Source: JBGLNJ01 sp964353405 (GTDB lineage: Bacteria > Chloroflexota > Anaerolineae > Fen-1058). Taken from it: DNA of 9,646 nucleotides. The notes below the pieces were generated by a model, which was not told where the DNA came from, searched no databases, and worked only from the letters and a program-made list of their open reading frames with translations. The stretch covers positions 1 through 9,646 of the forward strand of contig CAYGWJ010000280.1 in the NCBI GenBank assembly GCA_964353405.1. The letters run 5' to 3'. Positions 7,101 through 9,646 of the stretch are shown here, piece by piece. A program made the position numbers and the translations under genes. Position 1 is the stretch's first letter. Each line of letters opens with the position of its first letter.

Positions 7101-8142
7101 AAGCAGCACTTTGTGCCTCCAAGTCCATGGCACCAAAAATGTCATCAAGCAGGAAAATGGTATCGCTTCCGTCAATACATGCTCGCACAATTGCCAGATG
7201 GGCATCCCAACCTACGAGAGGCGTGTGATATCGCTTTTGAGCATAAGCGTTTACCAGTGCTCTCGCAATCGCGGTTTTGCCCACACCGGGTTCCCCGCTG
7301 AGAATGACAATATGCTGGTCATCCAATCTTTTGGCGGATTGAAGGAAGTGATCCGTAGTGACGAACCTGTCTGTCAAATCGGGATATGGAACACGGTATC
7401 CAGGTTTGCCGACTATTCCCTCCAACTCCTTAGCCGTTATTCCACCTCGGCCTTCACTATGTAGCATTCGGTCACGAACAATGTCAACGAGCACTTGTGC
7501 TCTTTGAGAAGTCGCATCGGCCGGAATTCCATAGGCTTGAAGCAATGTCTGATTGATCCGCCGCTGGATATCCTCCAACCTAAGGCTATCAACAATAAAT
7601 ATCCGCTGTAGCAAATCGTTGCTGAGGTTGGCCTCCAGGTATTGCCGTAATTCATCGTCGTTCCGTACGCTCGCAATGATTCTTTCCCGTGTGCTTGCGA
7701 ACGAGGCGCCTACAATCTCTCTGTGCAATGTCTGGATATCCGCAAGCAATTCGGAAAGTGGTTCAGTTACAACACCGTTGGTAATGAACACAAAAACATC
7801 ATCTTGTTTTTCCATCAAATGCTCGAGCAAGGTGCGGCGTGACCCAATAGGTTGGCTCTCATCTTTTTTCATTAGCACGTCACGAAATTCGTTAGGTTGC
7901 CACGCGTATCTACGGCTTTTTGTTTTGACCTGGATTTGTTCTAATAGGCCTTGTCTGTGCAGTGTCAGATCCAGCGTTTTGGTTTCTTCGGATTGCAGTC
8001 TTCTCAAGGTCGCGTCGTTCCCAAAAGCGGTTTCAATTTCCAGTTCTGCAAAATCTGATCGTTCGTGGTGCAGGAGCATCACCAATACGGAAACGTATAT
8101 TTGATATTCAAAACCAAAGTAGCTGGTTTCACCACCGGCCAT
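4192..8142 (-). CDS. Large STAND-type NTPase with N-terminal PD-(D/E)xK nuclease domain; candidate anti-phage protein
   Basis: A 1316-residue protein in three parts. Residues 1-130 look like a restriction-endonuclease-fold domain of the Cap4/DUF4297 kind: a GFEYQ helix start (10-14), acidic ELEIE (33-37), D58 in TLDLT and a QVK motif (71-73). Residues about 250-540 form a P-loop NTPase close to the nSTAND3 type: DLTDRFV (255-261), Walker A SGEPGVGKTA (282-291), Walker B IFLLDD (329-334), a sensor-like VVITSRSN (368-375) and the motif FSFIHPLL (548-555). From about 590 to the end the protein is helical, with HEAT-like units such as DPISFVRETVARFFLR (749-764), DNHPYVKIAMLEDAI and DDPFVRLHAATGLI. 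No membrane segment is seen. The ATG at 8142 has GGAG 6 bases upstream. Codons are AT-richer than in pstB, suggesting horizontal transfer. By analogy with STAND defence proteins, the C-terminal half would sense an invader, the NTPase would oligomerise, and the nuclease would cut DNA. The architecture is seen; defence and target are inferred. Confidence 0.87.
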   Translation of the reverse strand: MAGGETSYFGFEYQIYVSVLVMLLHHERSDFAELEIETAFGNDATLRRLQSEETKTLDLTLHRQGLLEQIQVKTKSRRYAWQPNEFRDVLMKKDESQPIGSRRTLLEHLMEKQDDVFVFITNGVVTEPLSELLADIQTLHREIVGASFASTRERIIASVRNDDELRQYLEANLSNDLLQRIFIVDSLRLEDIQRRINQTLLQAYGIPADATSQRAQVLVDIVRDRMLHSEGRGGITAKELEGIVGKPGYRVPYPDLTDRFVTTDHFLQSAKRLDDQHIVILSGEPGVGKTAIARALVNAYAQKRYHTPLVGWDAHLAIVRACIDGSDTIFLLDDIFGAMDLEAQSAALGNQFFDIVGQLQRANGRVKVVITSRSNVLARAAQQTRMGQMDLRPFILNIPDPTVQLKREVLTVHLQRCSDELREAVVSQVDFLRFENLVHVRQFAEEIIRSASSNPNDIRNVLQRARPSAYESWIAQQSDANRLLLYVLWSVIKTNSFAWEQDLRRIYNLASACAKLSEPPGFGTWYDHTVAYLRDHQSRIYETPYKTFSFIHPLLQQAVETYLETKQIGFESFLSCLIERLVESDHPLDQSIAAMLCLKYRLRLENFATTLEHLSESPYVQTKEAIIRFGGARLLASSEGTAETQRRFLYRPYHCQVNASGHLVTAKAYEGVDAFEIFSSEMMSEQGLWYLGMSVEQELVERFERAVQIISISQLNPLERYRFGRWLYREATATPETALFSLLSQLATDPISFVRETVARFFLRKEVANSLQYQQILRNLCADNHPYVKIAMLEDAILPNWQFQSAEVQESWLAMVVDMLDDPFVRLHAATGLIDMSGTHYDYHAEHTHEQKKQWFIAIAPKLLAYQFEHWESFDRFLTKFDDYFPELPVPYRTQLLRSVAGYVNKSPESSEDTLYTIRRLVFSGNMNQEETDITIDLIRNLSPWGRTAICYAFARDYNDLPDTRFRDFVHRPFYNEAPSEYLAERAASILGFLSKISVQIDELPAPIRKHSDANIHAAIREYVSEQDDAFKKMIIFIAYKYERAYHIASASDSLYRDDLVCDLVRDFASSGTDDDATFIADVLLRAGYYRYEASDEPFENSAWLKLVELFLYNDRSDVCKRVCDIVFAANIASSVHNVRTFLMLVYRLLNHPNKEVEEYAFQVLDENFQQVWKLVLSTRLPNDWRKEIEQTWFSKEFLAKLSEKSSAFKIWQKIALAVFPHRDNWQELPAESKQFIVDLLAESAYTERPELVELVESFYDRIGKLLTEGQRKQIEEALYVEEPHRRDLRGRLQQLERDWNLDKLFPKVDWSVYFG

Positions 8143-8200
8143 GTGTTACTCCATAGACTTGACTTATCGCGATTGCAGAACCTTATGATGGTTAGGTAGT

Positions 8201-8229
8201 ATTATACTTCCGCTCGCGCAATATGCTAG
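8201..8229 (-). promoter_or_regulatory. Promoter of the STAND NTPase gene
   Basis: A perfect TATAAT lies at 8206-8201 on the minus strand, with a weak -35 (CTAGCA, 8229-8224) at 17-base spacing. Transcription would start near 8194, giving a leader of about 52 bases with a GGAG ribosome site before the ATG. No operator-like inverted repeat is convincing in the leader. Confidence 0.55.
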
Positions 8230-8243
8230 ACTCAGGAACTCAG

Positions 8244-8256
8244 GAAAACGGGTTTC
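8244..8256. repeat. Second copy of the 13-bp palindrome arm GAAAACGGGTTTC
   Basis: This is identical to 3946-3958 and in the same orientation, but the partner arm to its left has decayed, so only half the hairpin remains. Together the two copies bracket the low-GC gene and its promoter (spacing about 4.3 kb). They may mark an insertion or recombination boundary, or may simply be two members of a dispersed repeat. Confidence 0.55.
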
Positions 8257-8259
8257 TAA

Positions 8260-8469
8260 ATGCCGTACACAGTTCTCGCTTGCCCAATTTGCTCATTTTT
8301 GAACTCGAGCGGTGCCCATTTGCCAGTTCCATGGTGCTCACGATGCGTGAAAACCCTTGATTCTATTGGAGTTTCCACGAGTGAAATTCGCCTGGACCTG
8401 TTGCCGGGACACTGGATGAGGTTGAAATCAGGCTTTTTCGGGCCGACTGCAACTGTGTTCGACAATTGA
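8260..8469 (+). CDS. Possible small zinc-ribbon protein (hypothetical)
   Basis: A 69-residue frame divergent from the STAND gene. Cysteines C8-x2-C11 (CPIC) and C26-x2-C29 (CSRC), 14 residues apart, form a zinc-ribbon-like pattern. The rest (RLDLLPGHWMRL, GFFGPTA) looks protein-like, but I recognise no family. The ribosome site is weak: GGG about 7 bases before the ATG. A poor plus-strand promoter, TTGACT (8159-8164) with a 19-base gap to TATGAT (8184-8189), is possible. It may be an accessory gene of the STAND system or a chance frame. The opposite strand is also open for 97 codons but shows no domain. Confidence 0.38.
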   Translation: MPYTVLACPICSFLNSSGAHLPVPWCSRCVKTLDSIGVSTSEIRLDLLPGHWMRLKSGFFGPTATVFDN

Positions 8470-8736
8470 TGTTCATGTTTCCTGGACTCCTGAGACTGTT
8501 CCAGTGCCAGCATATGCATTGAGATTGTATACTGTGGGGGGAAGCACAACGGATGTCATCCGCTCGGCGTAAACGGATGCAGGTCGTCCATCAGCTTACA
8601 CCGCATGTCCGGCTTTGCCGGGCACGGCTTGGTGCAGGCTGTCGGTTTGGCCGGAGGCCATCCGCTGCATGGATGGGGGTGGCTGGCACAGCGCGGGCAT
8701 TCACATCCATCAGGCGAGGAAGGGACCATGAGTGAA
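8470..8736. other. 267-base intergenic stretch rich in small palindromes
   Basis: No gene is convincing here. Small inverted repeats cluster: CGGATG-T-CATCCG (8550-8562) and TGTCCGGC-TTT-GCCGGGCA (8606-8624, 8-bp stem with one G-T pair), with several further GGATG/CATCC copies up to about 8710. No T-tract follows any of them on the minus strand, so none is a clear terminator for the nucleotidyltransferase gene. Weak open frames on both strands give translations without recognisable similarity. Confidence 0.5.
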
Positions 8737-9102
8737 TCAGACCAGGGTTGATTCTGGAAGCAGAGGCACGCCATCGCGCTGGACCTGCTGCCATAGGGTG
8801 GCCACCCACCGACGCATCTCACTCCATCGGTCGGCGGTGACGATGTGTGTGTTGAGCAGCGTGTCATATTCCAGCGAGACACGTGCGGCAGTTTTCGTCA
8901 CGAGGTGGTCGGTCTGGCTATCGTAGCGGTCAACGATCACGAGCACGTCGAGGTCGGAATCCGCATTCGCATCGCCGCGCGCTCTTGAGCCAAACAGAAT
9001 CACATTCTGTATGCGCCAGCCCTCGGCGGCCAGCAACCGGCCAACGTATTCGGCCAGCGCCTGGCGCTCGTTGTCTTGCAGAAAGGCGAGCGAGCCATTC
9101 AT
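8737..9102 (-). CDS. MNT-type minimal nucleotidyltransferase
   Basis: A 121-residue protein with the polymerase-beta-like nucleotidyltransferase motif: GSRARGDANADSDLDVLV (38-55), giving G38-S39 and the metal-binding pair D50 and D52. A possible third acidic residue is D80 (SLEYDTLL). Length and motif fit the MNT proteins of MNT/HEPN pairs, where MNT usually acts as the antitoxin and adds AMP to the HEPN toxin. The start is ATG at 9102, with AAGGA 8 bases upstream. The frame is open to 9231, but that extension is Gly/Pro-rich and shows no conservation. The ATG overlaps the stop of a preceding short frame as ATGA, suggesting translational coupling. No HEPN gene is visible on either side, so it may be an orphan. 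Confidence 0.8.
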   Translation of the reverse strand: MNGSLAFLQDNERQALAEYVGRLLAAEGWRIQNVILFGSRARGDANADSDLDVLVIVDRYDSQTDHLVTKTAARVSLEYDTLLNTHIVTADRWSEMRRWVATLWQQVQRDGVPLLPESTLV

Positions 9103-9229
9103 CTCAGGCTTCCTTGTTCGCTCTCCTCCGCCGCGCGCACCTGGTCCTCCGCCCAGTGGCGGATGTCCGTTACCAGGCTGCGGCATCTTCTCGCGTGAGC
9201 AGTTCGAGGTCCATCCAAGCGCGATCCAC
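9099..9229 (-). pseudogene. Short frameshifted gene remnant before the nucleotidyltransferase
   Basis: Two short minus-strand frames look like parts of one protein of about 43 residues. The first runs from about 9229 (GTG) or 9214 (ATG) to a TAA at 9172-9170 and gives VDRAWMDLELLTREDAAAW. The second, in the neighbouring frame, continues as LVTDIRHWAEDQVRAAEESE and ends in a TGA at 9101-9099. That stop overlaps the nucleotidyltransferase ATG as ATGA. The charged, helical composition and the tight overlap suggest a former cotranscribed partner broken by a one-base indel. I do not recognise the family; a partner of the nucleotidyltransferase is only a guess. Confidence 0.42.
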
Positions 9230-9237
9230 ATTCAGGG

Positions 9238-9573
9238 TTATGCCAACCCTAACGCGCGACGAAGCATCACATCCACCTGCCGCATGTCGTCTGGCGATAA
9301 CTGACCGACACTTTTTCCCATCACTTGATGGCTCAAGGTCAGCAAGATTGGACGCACCAGGCTGGGCACTTTTAAACCGGCGCAAGTCGCATCCACGATT
9401 CAATGTCCCAGGGGTGAGGCTGCGACATTGCTGGTGATTGCGGCGATGATGTACAACTGCTCCGCAGCTTGAAACTCGGCGCTGTTGACCACAACGGCAG
9501 GGCGCACTTTGCCGCCAGACAGTTCGCTGTATTGGAACGGAACGTAGACGACATCACCGCGTTGATATGGCAT
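9238..9573 (-). pseudogene. MazF/PemK-family toxin gene with one in-frame stop codon
   Basis: Codons 1-57 read as a MazF-like N-terminus: RGDVVYVPF (5-13), GGKVRPAVVV (20-29, with the conserved Arg24) and IIAAITSN (42-49, with Thr47/Ser48). Codon 58 is TGA (9402-9400). The same frame then continues as IVDATCAGLKVPSLVRPILL, GQLSPDDMRQVDVMLRRALG and stops at TAA (9240-9238). The whole is 111 codons, the usual MazF length, so a single nonsense change (for example Trp TGG to TGA) is the only visible damage. The ATG at 9573 has GGGAG 8 bases upstream and lies within the antitoxin gene (20-base overlap). The intact protein would be an RNA-cleaving toxin; the truncated 57-residue product lacks the C-terminal half and is probably inactive. 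Confidence 0.85.
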
Positions 9574-9646
9574 CGCCTGGCTCCCAGGGAATGTTGTCGT
9601 ATGCGGCGGCATCGGCGGGATTATCCCATACGGCCTGCGCGGCGGG
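9554..9646 (-). CDS. Antitoxin of the MazF-like pair, C-terminal end (partial)
   Basis: A minus-strand frame enters from the right edge and gives 30 residues ending at TGA (9556-9554). It includes AVWDNPADAAAYDNIPWEPG. An acidic tail with WDNP...YDN spacing is common in the toxin-binding C-termini of small AbrB-like or DUF2281-like antitoxins. Its 20-base overlap with the MazF start is the standard antitoxin-first operon order. The DNA-binding N-terminal part lies outside the window, so the family cannot be fixed. Confidence 0.68.
   Translation of the reverse strand, partial: PAAQAVWDNPADAAAYDNIPWEPGDAISTR

Noticed and set aside
8256..8549. A 97-codon minus-strand frame
   Set aside because: It has no recognisable domain, and the opposing plus-strand frame with paired CxxC motifs looks more protein-like.
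8556..8882. A cysteine-rich 108-codon minus-strand frame
   Set aside because: Much of it lies in an alternative frame of the nucleotidyltransferase gene and the rest covers the palindrome cluster. The cysteines show no regular motif.
9103..9231. A 43-residue N-terminal extension of the nucleotidyltransferase
   Set aside because: It is Gly/Pro/Arg-rich with no motif, and the ATG at 9102 has a ribosome site and an ATGA overlap with the upstream frame.

Overview
The window reads as a chromosomal segment from a GC-rich bacterium, most likely a member of the Chloroflexota (Anaerolineae-like). The best clue is an FMN riboswitch that controls a permease plus NMT1-type lipoprotein pair (RibXY), an arrangement known mainly from that phylum. 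Short GTGAAAC-type heptads and a GAAACCCG...CGGGTTTC palindrome agree with this, but only weakly. Almost every gene lies on the minus strand, so transcription runs right to left.

Left part (1-2342). The window opens with the last 38 codons of a DDE transposase on the plus strand. Facing it is a riboflavin-uptake operon: an extended -10 promoter, a complete FMN aptamer, an intrinsic terminator that can switch with aptamer stem P1, ribX (permease), a heptad repeat spacer, and ribY (GTG start, lipoprotein). No ATPase gene for this transporter is visible. A compact hairpin element of about 95 bp, with near-perfect terminal inverted repeats and an exact flanking direct repeat, sits just upstream of the rib promoter and directly after the phoU stop codon. 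It looks like a small non-autonomous transposon (MITE).

Middle left (2449-3958). pstB and phoU, the phosphate-transport ATPase and its negative regulator, form a tight pair. The usual pstSCA genes are not next to them. pstB is instead preceded by 318 bases without a convincing gene, containing a possible promoter and a strong 31-nt hairpin.

Middle right (4192-8469). A very large gene (1316 codons) with clearly lower GC (sampled stretches about 42-45%, against about 60% in pstB) encodes a three-part protein: an N-terminal PD-(D/E)xK-type nuclease domain, a central STAND-type NTPase with intact Walker A and B, and a long helical HEAT-like C-terminal half. This architecture is typical of single-gene anti-phage sensors and effectors, and it is the most interesting item here. 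It has its own promoter. A small divergent reading frame with a CxxC...CxxC zinc-ribbon pattern lies beside it. One arm of the pstB-side hairpin recurs exactly (13 bp) on the far side of the gene.

Right part (8470-9646). A decaying toxin-antitoxin zone: the end of an antitoxin gene, an overlapping MazF/PemK toxin gene interrupted by one in-frame TGA, a short frameshifted gene remnant, and an apparently intact minimal nucleotidyltransferase (MNT) gene that starts with a 4-base ATGA overlap. No HEPN partner is evident. With the STAND gene, this makes 4192-9646 an accessory, defence-like region beside housekeeping transport genes.
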